Source: Pseudomonadota bacterium (GTDB lineage Bacteria > Pseudomonadota > Alphaproteobacteria > Rhizobiales > Devosiaceae). From it: a stretch of 42,744 bases of DNA. The position numbers and the translations under genes are program-made. Below, piece after piece: positions 16,507-24,288 of this stretch. The notes beneath the pieces were generated by a model, which saw only the letters and a program-made list of their open reading frames with translations, was not told where the DNA came from and did not search any database. How positions within the stretch are numbered: position 1 is the stretch's first letter; every line of letters begins with the position of its first letter. The DNA lies in assembly GCA_023433775.1 (NCBI GenBank), contig JAEYTY010000014.1, positions 1 to 42,744 on the forward strand. Direction: 5' to 3'.

Positions 16507-16635
16507 ATGGATACGACCGTTATTCTCTGGCTCTTGCTCTTGGGTGTCTTTGCCTCAATGATCTTGTTTGCGCTTTTTCTCAAGCATCAGGACCGGCCCC
16601 CTGAGGGCCACCACAATCACACACCTGCCGAGTAG
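16507..16635 (+). CDS. 42-residue single-helix membrane protein, unknown
   Basis: The ATG directly abuts the TAA of the previous gene (TAAATG). The predicted peptide has one transmembrane helix (TVILWLLLLGVFASMILFAL) followed by a short His/Pro-rich tail (HQDRPPEGHHNHTPAE). No family recognised. Its tight coupling to the upstream gene and clean membrane character argue that it is real although very short. Confidence 0.55.
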   Translation: MDTTVILWLLLLGVFASMILFALFLKHQDRPPEGHHNHTPAE

Positions 16636-16669
16636 CGGTGGGGACCCTCGCATTTTTGTTTATGTGTCC

Positions 16670-16691
16670 CCTTCTCCCTGATGGGAGAAGG
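16670..16691. repeat. Hairpin repeat downstream of aroG
   Basis: CCTTCTCCC (16670-16678) and GGGAGAAGG (16683-16691) are perfect complements around TGAT. It lies 22 bases beyond the aroG stop and may end its mRNA; there is no good U-tract. The CTCTCCC...GGGAGAG type recurs at 30381-30402. Confidence 0.6.
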
Positions 16692-16712
16692 AGAGCTGGG
16701 ACGTTTCACTGA

Positions 16713-17786
16713 TCAAGCAACAGCCTGATTGGTGGCGGCGCGGCGCTTTTCGACGGCGTCGGCCAGGGCATTGAGGGTGGTGAGTGTGGTGTCCCAATCG
16801 ATGCAGCCATCGGTGATGGACTGGCCATAGGTAAGCGCCTGGCCGGGAACAAGGTCCTGGCGGCCGGCAACGAGGTTGGACTCGATCATCACGCCGATGA
16901 TGCGCTTGTCGCCGGCGGCGAGCTGGTCGCCGATCTCGGCCAGCACGGCGGGCTGGTTTTCCGGTTTCTTGGACGAATTGGCGTGGCTGGCATCGATCAT
17001 GATGGCCGGGCGCTGGCCGGACTTTTCGGCAGCGCTTGCGGCGGCGTTGACGCTTTCGGCATCGTAATTGGTGGTTTTGCCGCCGCGCAGGATGATGTGG
17101 CAATCCTCATTGCCAGTCGTTGCGGCAATGGCCGAGCGCCCGTCCTTGGTGACGGCGAGGAAATGGTGCGGCTGGCTGGCCGAGGCGACGGCGTCGAGCG
17201 CGATCTTGATATTGCCATCGGTGCCGTTCTTGAAGCCGACCGGGCAGGAGAGCCCGGAGGCCAGTTCGCGGTGGATCTGGCTTTCGGTGGTGCGCGCGCC
17301 AATGGCGGCCCAAGAAACGAGGTCGGCAATATATTGGGGGGTCGTCATATCGAGGAATTCGCAGGCGGCAGGCAGGCCGAGATTGGCGATGTCGAGCAGC
17401 AGCGTGCGGGCGGTGTGGAGCCCTGCGTCAATATTGAAGCTGCCATCAAGATCGGGATCGTTGATCAGGCCCTTCCAGCCGACCGTGGTGCGCGGCTTTT
17501 CGAAATAGACGCGCATGATGATTTCGAGCCGGTCGCCAAGTTGTTCGCGCAAAGCGACAAGGCGGTTGGCGTAATCCATGGCGGCGGCGGGGTCGTGGAT
17601 GGAGCAGGGGCCGACGACAACGGCAAGGCGATCATCGGCGCCGGTGAGTATATTGTGGAAGGCGTGGCGGGCGGCGATGACGGTGCGTGTCGCGGCATCG
17701 GTGCGTGGATGGGTGCGCATGACCTCGATGGGCGTGGTCAGCGGTTTTATTTCGGTGATGCGGAGATCGTCGGTGGATTTGAGCAT
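16713..17786 (-). CDS. aroG: Class I 3-deoxy-7-phosphoheptulonate (DAHP) synthase
   Basis: Condenses phosphoenolpyruvate and erythrose 4-phosphate, the first step to Phe, Tyr and Trp. The 357-residue protein matches AroF/AroG/AroH: VVGPCSIHDP with the metal Cys (about 58-67), MRVYFEKPRTTVGWKGLIND, GARTTESQIHRELASG, VGFKNGTDG, ILRGGKTTNYD and MIDASHANSSKKPENQ. Many Hyphomicrobiales rely on the plant-type class II enzyme, so this may be an additional, separately controlled isozyme. It is preceded by a leader peptide and an attenuator (17881-18013) that predict control by aromatic amino acid supply. Confidence 0.95.
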   Translation of the reverse strand: MLKSTDDLRITEIKPLTTPIEVMRTHPRTDAATRTVIAARHAFHNILTGADDRLAVVVGPCSIHDPAAAMDYANRLVALREQLGDRLEIIMRVYFEKPRTTVGWKGLINDPDLDGSFNIDAGLHTARTLLLDIANLGLPAACEFLDMTTPQYIADLVSWAAIGARTTESQIHRELASGLSCPVGFKNGTDGNIKIALDAVASASQPHHFLAVTKDGRSAIAATTGNEDCHIILRGGKTTNYDAESVNAAASAAEKSGQRPAIMIDASHANSSKKPENQPAVLAEIGDQLAAGDKRIIGVMIESNLVAGRQDLVPGQALTYGQSITDGCIDWDTTLTTLNALADAVEKRRAATNQAVA

Positions 17787-17816
17787 TTGGTGGTCCTCGG
17801 TGTTGTCTCTTTGTCG

Positions 17817-17860
17817 CGCTTCCGAACCAGAAAACCGGTATCCACTTTTCCTGGAAGCGC
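17817..17860. repeat. Intergenic palindrome with AAACCGGT core in the aroG 5' leader
   Basis: GCGCTTCC (17817-17824) and GGAAGCGC (17853-17860) are perfect complements around AAAACCGGTATCCACTTTT. It shares its core with the element at 13244-13290. It lies between the attenuator terminator and the aroG start codon, so it would be in the aroG mRNA leader only after read-through. Confidence 0.7.
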
Positions 17861-17880
17861 TTTATTCTCGAGGGGCCAAC

Positions 17881-17909
17881 AAAAAAGCCGCCTCGGAAGT
17901 CGGGCGGCT
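17881..17909 (-). terminator. Attenuator terminator (3:4 hairpin) upstream of aroG
   Basis: On the minus strand AGCCGCC (17909-17903) pairs with GGCGGCT (17892-17886) across ten bases, directly followed by six T. It lies 95 bases before aroG and after the leader peptide, where a terminator would normally prevent aroG expression. This placement marks it as conditional. Confidence 0.85.
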
Positions 17910-17938
17910 GGCTTGCTTGTCTGGTGTTTTGGCTGGGT

Positions 17939-18013
17939 TCAGAACACGCGCGCAATAGCCTCCGCCGGGAGCGGAAAGCTAAAATACCAATAAAAGGTCG
18001 CGGCGTTGATCAT
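17939..18013 (-). CDS. aroG leader peptide rich in Phe, Tyr and Trp
   Basis: A 24-codon open frame, ATG at 18013 and TGA at 17939-17941, whose codons 6-13 read TFYWYFSF: Phe, Tyr, Trp, Tyr, Phe and Phe in eight positions. It ends in Phe. No Shine-Dalgarno sequence is visible, but promoter-like hexamers place the transcription start near the A of the ATG, so it may be translated leaderless, as reported for the Sinorhizobium trpL leader. It is followed by the alternative hairpins of an attenuator and by aroG. Mixed aromatic codons fit a DAHP synthase shared by all three end products. Confidence 0.8.
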   Translation of the reverse strand: MINAATFYWYFSFPLPAEAIARVF

Positions 18014-18019
18014 GGCGGA

Positions 18020-18048
18020 AACGTAGCCGAGGATTTTCGGCGAGTCGA
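18020..18048 (-). promoter_or_regulatory. Possible promoter of the aroG leader
   Basis: On the minus strand CTCGACT (near CTTGAC/TTGACA) is followed after 17 bases by TACGTT, a weak -10. The end of the -10 lies six bases before the leader-peptide ATG, which would make the transcript leaderless. The hexamers match only partly. Confidence 0.4.
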
Positions 18049-18067
18049 GTCCCGACTTTAGGAGGGG

Positions 18068-18104
18068 TCTGCACCACCTTTCCGCTGGCGTAGGGTGGTG
18101 CAGA
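18068..18104. repeat. Perfect 11-bp inverted repeat after the PPOX gene
   Basis: TCTGCACCACC (18068-18078) and GGTGGTGCAGA (18094-18104) enclose 15 bases. It begins six bases past the stop of the PPOX gene and could end its transcript, although no U-tract follows on the minus strand. Confidence 0.6.
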
Positions 18105-18110
18105 TGCGGA

Positions 18111-18614
18111 TCAGAGATGGACCTTGGCGGTGTCGCCCATATCGGGCTTGGCGCCCGTGACGGCAGCCATGAGCATCTTGATGCCTGCGACGAACTTATG
18201 TGGGCTGTCCCAGAGTTCGCCATTTTCGGGGGTGACGGTCAGCAGGCGAATTTGCGGGTCGTTGGCGTCATCCCACCAGGCCTTGTCGAAATCTTCCCAA
18301 AGCTCGACAATTTTGTCGCGATTGTTGGAGACTTCGGCCTCTCCGGAAATCACGACATATTTGTAGCCGCTGCTGTCGACCCAGGCGAGGGAGATGGTGG
18401 GGAAGCGCTCGATCTCGGTCAGCTTGTGGCCTTCGAGATCGGTGAGGAAATAGATGGCGTTTTCTTCGCGGCGGATGCGGGCCGACATGGGCCGGCTGCG
18501 CTGCTTTTCGCCATCCCAGGTGGTGAACATGCAGATGTCGATTTTTTCCGCCAGTTCCCAGATACGGTCAATGGCTTCGTCGTGGGGAATGGTGTGGTTG
18601 TTCTTCTCGGTCAT
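18111..18614 (-). CDS. Pyridoxamine 5'-phosphate oxidase-like general stress protein
   Basis: A 167-residue split-barrel flavin-binding protein of the general stress protein 26 type. Landmarks are ICMFTTWDGEKQRSRPMSAR, AIYFLTDLEGHKLTEIERFP, ISLAWVDSSGYKYVVISGEAEV and WEDFDKAWWDDANDPQI. The start at 18614 has GAGGAG eight bases upstream; an in-frame extension to 18701 is unlikely. It probably binds FMN or F420-like flavin; the physiological reaction is unknown. Confidence 0.85.
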   Translation of the reverse strand: MTEKNNHTIPHDEAIDRIWELAEKIDICMFTTWDGEKQRSRPMSARIRREENAIYFLTDLEGHKLTEIERFPTISLAWVDSSGYKYVVISGEAEVSNNRDKIVELWEDFDKAWWDDANDPQIRLLTVTPENGELWDSPHKFVAGIKMLMAAVTGAKPDMGDTAKVHL

Positions 18615-18809
18615 GGAAATACTCCTCGTGCGTTGAGGAGTGGAACGGGCGTGGGCACGGGAGGTTGCCGGAGCGCGCGACCTGAGCCGATCACTTTGCA
18701 ATCATAAATCCTTGACCGGTCCGCGGGGCGATTTTGCCCCGGAACGGGGGCTGAAGGCCATTGCGCCGATTGCGATAAGAAAATCCGATTTTCCCACGGA
18801 GCTGTGGAC

Positions 18810-19154
18810 ATGCGCGGAATGCGTCTACTCATTGTCTGGCTGTTCGTCGCCATGCCGGCCTCGGCTGAGGAGATCAGCGAGAGTGCCGATCAGGCGCTGT
18901 GGTGCGCCAGCGCAATACAGGTGCTCGACATGCTCGGCGTCTATCCGCCGGAGGCGCATAGTTCTGCCGCGCTGACCCGGCGCTGGTCCAGAATAGCCTT
19001 TGAGGCATTCGACAAGGCCGGGTTCACGGACGAATATGTCGATGCGCTTATCGCCAGCTATATGGACGAGGCGTCAATGCAGGTGCCCGACTATCTGGTG
19101 AGCAGCGATGAGGCCGCATTGCGGTTCGACCTCAACACCTGTCTTGAGCCATAG
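18810..19154 (+). CDS. Secreted protein of unknown function
   Basis: A 114-residue protein with a clear signal peptide (MRLLIVWLFVAMPASA, cleavage before EEISES). The mature part of about 95 residues has two cysteines (WCASA and NTCLEP) that could form a disulfide in the periplasm. A conserved-looking DQALWCASAIQVL helix is typical of small alphaproteobacterial periplasmic proteins with no assigned role. A GTG at 18804 is an alternative start. Confidence 0.7.
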   Translation: MRGMRLLIVWLFVAMPASAEEISESADQALWCASAIQVLDMLGVYPPEAHSSAALTRRWSRIAFEAFDKAGFTDEYVDALIASYMDEASMQVPDYLVSSDEAALRFDLNTCLEP

Positions 19155-19163
19155 GACCGGAGT

Positions 19164-19517
19164 TCAGCCCGCCATATTGTATTGCTCCAGCTGGAGGATG
19201 GTAACTTCGCCGTCCCATTCCGGCCAGTATTTGCGATGCAGTTCAACGAAGCGCCTGGTCCATTCGACGATTTCGGCGTCGGTTTCCAGTTCATAGACAG
19301 CGTAGCCGCCGACCACTTCCTTGGCTTCGGCGAAGGGACCGTCCGTCACCATCTTGCCCTTGCGGGTCGTTACCGTGCCGGCCAGCGCCATGCCGCCGGT
19401 TTCGGTCATTTTGGCGCCTGCTTCAATGCCGAGCTGGACGATGGCTGCCATCAGCGCCGGAGGCGGAAAGCCAACGGCTTCGGGGTTGAGAGTTTTGACC
19501 ATGGTGAGGTATTTCAT
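19164..19517 (-). CDS. YciI/DGPF domain protein
   Basis: A 117-residue YCII-related protein with the motif TDGPFAEAKEVVGGYAVYEL (about 59-78), a ferredoxin-like fold found alone or beside ECF sigma factors. It starts MKYLTMVKTLNPEAVGFPPP. No sigma factor is adjacent. Function is unknown; family members are thought to be small enzymes or ligand binders. Confidence 0.85.
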   Translation of the reverse strand: MKYLTMVKTLNPEAVGFPPPALMAAIVQLGIEAGAKMTETGGMALAGTVTTRKGKMVTDGPFAEAKEVVGGYAVYELETDAEIVEWTRRFVELHRKYWPEWDGEVTILQLEQYNMAG

Positions 19518-19574
19518 CGTGTGTCTCCGGGTATAATGCCACCGCGACGGATGAGCTTTGAGGAAACCGACAGA

Positions 19575-21458
19575 TCAGGTTCTGTTGAAGTGATCGTAGA
19601 TCAGTTGCGCCATGGCTTTTGAGATGGTGGGGACGGCCTCGAGGTCGGCGAGAGAAGCGCGGCCAACGGCCTTGGCCGAGCCGAAATGGTTGAGCAGGGC
19701 GCGCTTGCGGGTGGGGCCGATGCCTTCGATTTCGTCCAGCGGGTTCTTGACCTGATCCTTCTTGCGCTTGGCGCGGTGGGTGCCGATGGCGAAGCGGTGG
19801 GCTTCGTCGCGCAGGCGCTGGACATAGTAGAGCACCGGATCGCGGTGGGGCAGCATGAAGGCGTCGCGGCCTTCCATGAAGAATTTTTCGCGGCCAGCGT
19901 CGCGTTCCTCGCCCTTGGCGATGCCGATGAAGGTGACTTCCTTGGGCAGGTTGAGCCCGGCGATGACCTCGCGCACGGCGTTGAGCTGGCCGGCGCCGCC
20001 GTCGATGAAAACGACATCGGGCCAGTCGGGCATTCCGCTATCCTCGAGTTCGTCTTCGACGGCATCACTCTCATTGGCGAGGCGGGTGAAGCGGCGGGTC
20101 AGGACCTCGCGCATCATGCCGAAATCGTCGCCGGCGGTGATGTCGGATTTGATGTTAAAGGTACGATAGTGCTTTTTGGAAAAGCCTTCTTCGCCGGCCA
20201 CGATCATGGCGCCGACGGCATTGGTGCCCGAGATGTGGGAGTTGTCATAGACTTCGATGCGGCGCGGCGGATCGTCGAGACCAAAGCAGTTGGCGACGCC
20301 TTCGAGCAGGGTGCGGTTGGAGGCGCCTTCGGCGAGCTGGCGGCCAAGGGCTTCGCGGGCATTGTTGAGGGCGTGGTTGACCAGATCGCGCTTTTCGCCG
20401 CGCTGGGGCACCTGCACGCTGACCTTGTGGCCGGCGCGACTGGTAAGCGCTTCTTCGATCAGGGCCGGTTCGGACAATTCGTGGCTCAGCAAGACGAGCC
20501 GCGGTGGCGGGCGGCCTTCGTAGAACTGAACCAGGAAGGCTTCGAGCACTTCGGCATCGGTGAGCGTCGCATCGGCGCGGGGGCGGAAGGCATGATTGCC
20601 CCAGTTCTGATAGGCGCGGAAGAAGAAGACCTGCACGCAGAACTGGCCGCCTTCGTGATGAATGGCGAAGACGTCGGCTTCCTCCACCGAACGGGCCGTG
20701 GCATCGCCCTGCGACTGGATGAGGGCGAGGGCGGCCAGGCGATCGCGGATGAGTGCGGCGCGCTCGAAATCGAGATCTTCGGCGGCCTTGTTCATGTCGG
20801 ACTGGAGATGATCGCGCACCGTCTGGGACTTGCCGGTGAGGAACAGACGCGCGTCTTCGACGAGGCCTGCATAGCCTTCGAGGCTGATCTCGCGGGTGCA
20901 AGGGGCGGCGCAGCGCTTGATCTGGAATTGCAGGCAGGGCCGGGTGCGGGCGGCGTAGAAACTGTCTGAGCAATTGCGCAGCAGGAAGGCCTTTTGCAGG
21001 CTGGCAATGGTGCGGCTGACGGCGACGGCAGAGGCGAAGGGGCCGAAATAATGGCCCTGCCTGCGTCGGGAGCCGCGATGCTTGGTCAGCTCGGGCGCTT
21101 CGTGGTCGGTGGCGATGAGGATGTAGGGAAAACTCTTGTCGTCGCGCAGCAGCACGTTGAAGCGGGGCCTGAGGCGCTTGACCAGATTGGCCTCGAGCAG
21201 GAGCGCTTCGGACTCGGTTTCGGTGCGCACAAATTCCATGCTGACCGTGGCCGCGATCATGCGCTGGATGCGCAGGGGCAGGCCGTCGGGGCGGGTGTAA
21301 TTGGTGACGCGCGCCTTGAGGCTGCGGGCCTTGCCAACATAGATCACCGCGCCTTCGGCATCGATCATGCGATAGACGCCGGGCGCCGCAGGCAGAGTGC
21401 GGACAAAGGCCCGGATGACCTCCGGGCCGGATGGTGGTGGGGTGGTCGTTTCCGTCAT
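19575..21458 (-). CDS. uvrC: Excinuclease ABC subunit C
   Basis: Makes both incisions in nucleotide excision repair after UvrA/UvrB damage recognition. The 627-residue protein has the GIY-YIG nuclease domain at the N-terminus (VYRMIDAEGAVIYVGKA, about 28-44). The Cys cluster and UVR domain (NKAAEDLDFERAALIRDRL) are central. The UvrC RNase H-like nuclease (EVYDNSHISGTNAVGAM; PDVVFIDGGAGQLNAV) and C-terminal helix-hairpin-helix (LDEIEGIGPTRKRALLNHFG) follow. Its ATG overlaps the stop of the upstream SDR gene (ATGA). Confidence 0.97.
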   Translation of the reverse strand: MTETTTPPPSGPEVIRAFVRTLPAAPGVYRMIDAEGAVIYVGKARSLKARVTNYTRPDGLPLRIQRMIAATVSMEFVRTETESEALLLEANLVKRLRPRFNVLLRDDKSFPYILIATDHEAPELTKHRGSRRRQGHYFGPFASAVAVSRTIASLQKAFLLRNCSDSFYAARTRPCLQFQIKRCAAPCTREISLEGYAGLVEDARLFLTGKSQTVRDHLQSDMNKAAEDLDFERAALIRDRLAALALIQSQGDATARSVEEADVFAIHHEGGQFCVQVFFFRAYQNWGNHAFRPRADATLTDAEVLEAFLVQFYEGRPPPRLVLLSHELSEPALIEEALTSRAGHKVSVQVPQRGEKRDLVNHALNNAREALGRQLAEGASNRTLLEGVANCFGLDDPPRRIEVYDNSHISGTNAVGAMIVAGEEGFSKKHYRTFNIKSDITAGDDFGMMREVLTRRFTRLANESDAVEDELEDSGMPDWPDVVFIDGGAGQLNAVREVIAGLNLPKEVTFIGIAKGEERDAGREKFFMEGRDAFMLPHRDPVLYYVQRLRDEAHRFAIGTHRAKRKKDQVKNPLDEIEGIGPTRKRALLNHFGSAKAVGRASLADLEAVPTISKAMAQLIYDHFNRT

Positions 21459-22255
21459 GATCGGGGCGTTGGGCCGCTATGGGGCAGGTATTGCAAATGT
21501 TCGCCGCCATCCAGGGCCAGCATCTGGCCGGTAAAGGCGGGCATAGAGAGAATGGTCAGCACGCCCTGAGCGATGGCTTCGGGGCCGGCATGACGCTGGA
21601 GCGGCAGGCGCTCGACCGAGCGGTCGAACTCGGCCTGGCTCTGGCGCGAATGAGGCAGGACCGGGCCGGGGCCTATGGCATTGACGCGAATGGCGGGGGC
21701 CAGGGACTGGGCCAGCGTGCGGGTGGCGGTCCAGAGGACAGACTTGGACAGCGTATAGGTGAAGTAATCGGGCGACAGGTGCAGCACGCGCTCGTCGATC
21801 ATGTTGACGATATTGCCCTCCACTCCCTCGGGCAATTGCGCGGCAAAATCGCGGGCGAGGAACATCGGGGCTTCGGCATGGATGGCGAAGTGCTGGTCCC
21901 ACAAGGCCTCGTCGAAATCGCTGGCCGAGTCGGGCGCGAAGACGGAGGCATTGTTGATGAGGACGGTGATGGGGCCGAAGAATTCGGCGGCGCGGGCAAT
22001 CAGCGTGCTGCGCTGGGCGCGTTTGGCGAGGTCGGCCTTGAGAATGGCGGCGCGGCCGCCTTCGGCCTTGATGCGGGCCCGCAGGGCCTTGGCGCCCTCA
22101 GGATCGGACCGATAGTGGATGATGACCGCATGGCCCGCCAGGGCCATTGCCATGGCTATAGCCGCGCCGATCCGGTCGCTGGCGCCGGTGACCAGGGCGA
22201 TGGGTGGATGGGCAATCTGCGGGTTGGGCGACATGCTGGACATCGGAGGGACCAT
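21455..22255 (-). CDS. Short-chain dehydrogenase/reductase (FolM/pteridine reductase-like)
   Basis: A 266-residue SDR protein. The cofactor motif is ALVTGASDRIGAAIA, then NNASVF, the catalytic YTLSK and NAIGPGPVLPHSRQS. The TGASxRIG variant and GPGPVLP loop resemble pteridine reductases (FolM/PTR1) more than classical SDRs, so reduction of dihydromonapterin or dihydrofolate is possible. It lies directly upstream of uvrC with a four-base overlap, a pairing common in Hyphomicrobiales. The ATG at 22255 is one of several near-by starts (residues 5 and 8). Confidence 0.87.
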   Translation of the reverse strand: MVPPMSSMSPNPQIAHPPIALVTGASDRIGAAIAMAMALAGHAVIIHYRSDPEGAKALRARIKAEGGRAAILKADLAKRAQRSTLIARAAEFFGPITVLINNASVFAPDSASDFDEALWDQHFAIHAEAPMFLARDFAAQLPEGVEGNIVNMIDERVLHLSPDYFTYTLSKSVLWTATRTLAQSLAPAIRVNAIGPGPVLPHSRQSQAEFDRSVERLPLQRHAGPEAIAQGVLTILSMPAFTGQMLALDGGEHLQYLPHSGPTPRS

Positions 22256-22452
22256 AGGCTGGTTTCGGCTGCTTCTTCAATCGGAGAGGACGTATACGGC
22301 TCCAAATTGAACGTAGACCAACCCCTCTGCTGTGATGCCGGACAGTGACAGAATTGGTCAGTAGCCTTCCCCTTTTTTAGACTCAATAACGGGCGTAGGC
22401 TCGGCAATGCCGGGATGTGGTCGTTTTGTCGGAATTTCCAGAGGGGGAAGAA

Positions 22453-22755
22453 ATGGAAGTCATTGTACCGCTTATAATTCAACTGGTTGCCGGGGGTGCC
22501 GGCGGCAATGTTATCGGTCAACTGGCCAAGAAGCTGAGCCTAGGGACTGCAGGCAATACAATTGCCGGCGCCATTGGCGGCCTGGCCGGAACCTGGCTGG
22601 CAGGCATGATCCCGGGACTTGATACGCTTGTGGCAGGTGCCGCGACCGGTCTCGATATCGGTGCACTGGCAGGGCAGGGCGCTGCCGGTCTGGTGGGCGG
22701 TGGCCTGTTGACGGCCATTGCCGGCGCCATCAAGTCCGCTATGGCGAAATCCTGA
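22453..22755 (+). CDS. Small Gly/Ala-rich membrane protein, unknown
   Basis: A 100-residue protein of glycine-zipper-like hydrophobic segments (LIIQLVAGGAGGNVIGQLAKK, shortened; NTIAGAIGGLAGTWLAGMI; ALAGQGAAGLVGGGLLTAIA). A strong ribosome-binding site, GAGGGGGAAG, lies before the ATG at 22453. Similar proteins occur as unannotated single genes in many proteobacteria. No function can be given. Confidence 0.75.
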   Translation: MEVIVPLIIQLVAGGAGGNVIGQLAKKLSLGTAGNTIAGAIGGLAGTWLAGMIPGLDTLVAGAATGLDIGALAGQGAAGLVGGGLLTAIAGAIKSAMAKS

Positions 22756-22774
22756 GACGCATCATAGAGTAATT

Positions 22775-22803
22775 GCCTCGCGGGATTGTTCCGCGGGGCA
22801 TTT
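22775..22803 (+). terminator. Hairpin after the Gly-rich membrane protein gene
   Basis: GCCTCGCGG (22775-22783) pairs with CCGCGGGGC (22791-22799, one G:T pair), followed by ATTT. A moderate terminator. Confidence 0.55.
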
Positions 22804-22826
22804 CAAGGCGAATCTCCACCAGTCTC

Positions 22827-23750
22827 ATGACCACTGATAGCGGCTATGCGCGCGCCGACTCCGTTGGCCGCGCCATTGTTTTGACTTTGATCACCATTGG
22901 CGTCTTCGGCATTCAGGACGCCGTGTCCAAAATGCTGGTGCAGAGCTATTCACCCTTCATGATCACCATGATGCGCTATTGGGGCTTTGCCCTTTTCGCG
23001 CTGGTCCTGGTGCTGCGGCAGGCGCCGCTCCGGCAGGCGCTGAATTCGAGGGTGCCGGGGTGGCAGGTGCTGCGAGGAGTGCTGCTGATCGCCGATATCT
23101 GGTTCTTCGCCCTGGCGTTGAAAACCGTTCCGCTGGGCGAATTGCAGGCCATTGTCATCGTCTATCCGTTGCTGGTGACGCTGTTTGCCATTCCGGTTCT
23201 GGGCGAAAAGGTTGGCCTGTTCCGCTTTGCCGCAGTGGGAGCGGGGTTCCTCGGTGCATTGGTGGTAATGCGGCCGGGCGGCGTACCGCTCGACTGGGGT
23301 GCGGCGTTCGCGCTGGCCTCCTCGGTGCTTTACGCCTTCTATATCGTCGTTACGCGCAAGGTGAGCCAATATGACAGTGCGCCGACCAGCATGATTTATG
23401 TCGCACTGGTCGGGCTGGTGATGTCGGGCGCGGTGGGCGTCTTTTTCTGGGAGCCGATGACCTGGGGCGATTTTGCGTTGGTGGTCGTCATGATGATCAC
23501 CACCTGCGCGGGCCATGGCGTGATGGTGATTGCGCTGACCATGGCACCGGCCAGCGTGCTGCAGCCGTTCAACTACTTCTCGCTGCCCTGGGCAATTGTG
23601 CTCAGCGTGGTTGTCTTCGGGCACTGGATCGACCCGGTCTCACTGCTTGGCGCGGGCATTATTGTCGTGGCCGGGCTGGTGGTGATGGCGCGAGAGCGGG
23701 TCAAGCGTTCCACCGTCATCACCGAAGAAGCCAGTTCGACCCAGAAATAG
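22827..23750 (+). CDS. DMT superfamily (EamA) transporter
   Basis: A 307-residue inner-membrane protein of ten helices made of two EamA repeats, typical of drug/metabolite exporters. Landmarks are GIQDAVSKMLVQSYSPFMITMMRYWGFALF (first repeat, shortened), FFALALKTVPLGELQAIVIVYPLLV and the second repeat ending FNYFSLPWAIVLSVVVFGHWIDPVSLLGAGIIV. The ATG at 22827 gives the usual short N-terminus; TTG at 22773 is possible. Substrate unknown. Confidence 0.88.
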   Translation: MTTDSGYARADSVGRAIVLTLITIGVFGIQDAVSKMLVQSYSPFMITMMRYWGFALFALVLVLRQAPLRQALNSRVPGWQVLRGVLLIADIWFFALALKTVPLGELQAIVIVYPLLVTLFAIPVLGEKVGLFRFAAVGAGFLGALVVMRPGGVPLDWGAAFALASSVLYAFYIVVTRKVSQYDSAPTSMIYVALVGLVMSGAVGVFFWEPMTWGDFALVVVMMITTCAGHGVMVIALTMAPASVLQPFNYFSLPWAIVLSVVVFGHWIDPVSLLGAGIIVVAGLVVMARERVKRSTVITEEASSTQK

Positions 23751-23752
23751 CG

Positions 23753-24148
23753 TCAGGCGAAGAAGCGGGAAATCCACACCCCGCCGGCAGCACTGACGGC
23801 CGTGAGCGCCGTGCCCCAGGCGATGTCGACCGCTGCAACCATCGGAGTAAAGCCCTTTACGGTCGAGAGATTGGTGAGATCATAAGTGCCATAGGCGACG
23901 AAGCCGAGGACTGCGCCCATCAGCAAAGCCTTGGTGATGTCACCCTCGGCAGGAGCGGAAACCAGGATCACGACGCCTGCGACATAGGCGAGGTAGAAGA
24001 GGCCCGCGATCACCAGGTTTGGCTGCTCAAGCAGCAAGCCACCCAGTTCCTTACTGTAGAAACTCTTGCCCATGGTCGAAAGCCAGACGAAATCGATGGG
24101 GAAGAAGACCAGCGCGGTGGCTGCGTAGAGGATCAGATATTTGCTCAT
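23753..24148 (-). CDS. DUF2177 family membrane protein
   Basis: A 131-residue inner-membrane protein with four helices. It starts MSKYLILYAATALVFFPIDFVWL and contains GAVLGFVAYGTYDLTNLSTVKGF, the DUF2177 core. GGAG lies nine bases before the ATG. It converges with the DMT transporter, with three bases between the stops. Function unknown. Confidence 0.88.
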   Translation of the reverse strand: MSKYLILYAATALVFFPIDFVWLSTMGKSFYSKELGGLLLEQPNLVIAGLFYLAYVAGVVILVSAPAEGDITKALLMGAVLGFVAYGTYDLTNLSTVKGFTPMVAAVDIAWGTALTAVSAAGGVWISRFFA

Positions 24149-24288
24149 GGCGTGCTCCTGCCGCTGATTGCCAGATGGTAACGGCCCAGAGCCTGATATG
24201 GATCAGTTTCGTCGCTGCAAATCTGCCAAAGCCTTGAAGTGAGGCGTCCAACGGGGCATGTGAGGGGTCAACACGAGAGGAGGGATCG

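Larger units (their letters stand above)
17881..18013 (-). promoter_or_regulatory. Aromatic amino acid transcription attenuator of aroG
   Basis: All parts of a ribosome-mediated attenuator occur in order. Segment 1, AGCTTTCCGC (17980-17971), pairs with segment 2, GCGGAGGCT (17965-17957), giving nine pairs with one bulge. Segment 2 (GGCGG-a-GGCT) can instead pair with segment 3 (AGCC-a-GCCGCC, 17913-17903), blocking the 3:4 terminator. The aromatic codons lie directly before segment 1. A ribosome stalled there frees segment 2 to pair with 3 and aroG is read; a ribosome reaching the stop covers 1 and 2 and the terminator forms. The alternative pairings were worked out by hand. Confidence 0.8.

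Noticed and set aside
19686..20969. A 427-codon plus-strand open frame
   Set aside because: Antisense to uvrC; the product is a Gly/Ala/Val-rich mirror of the uvrC codons.
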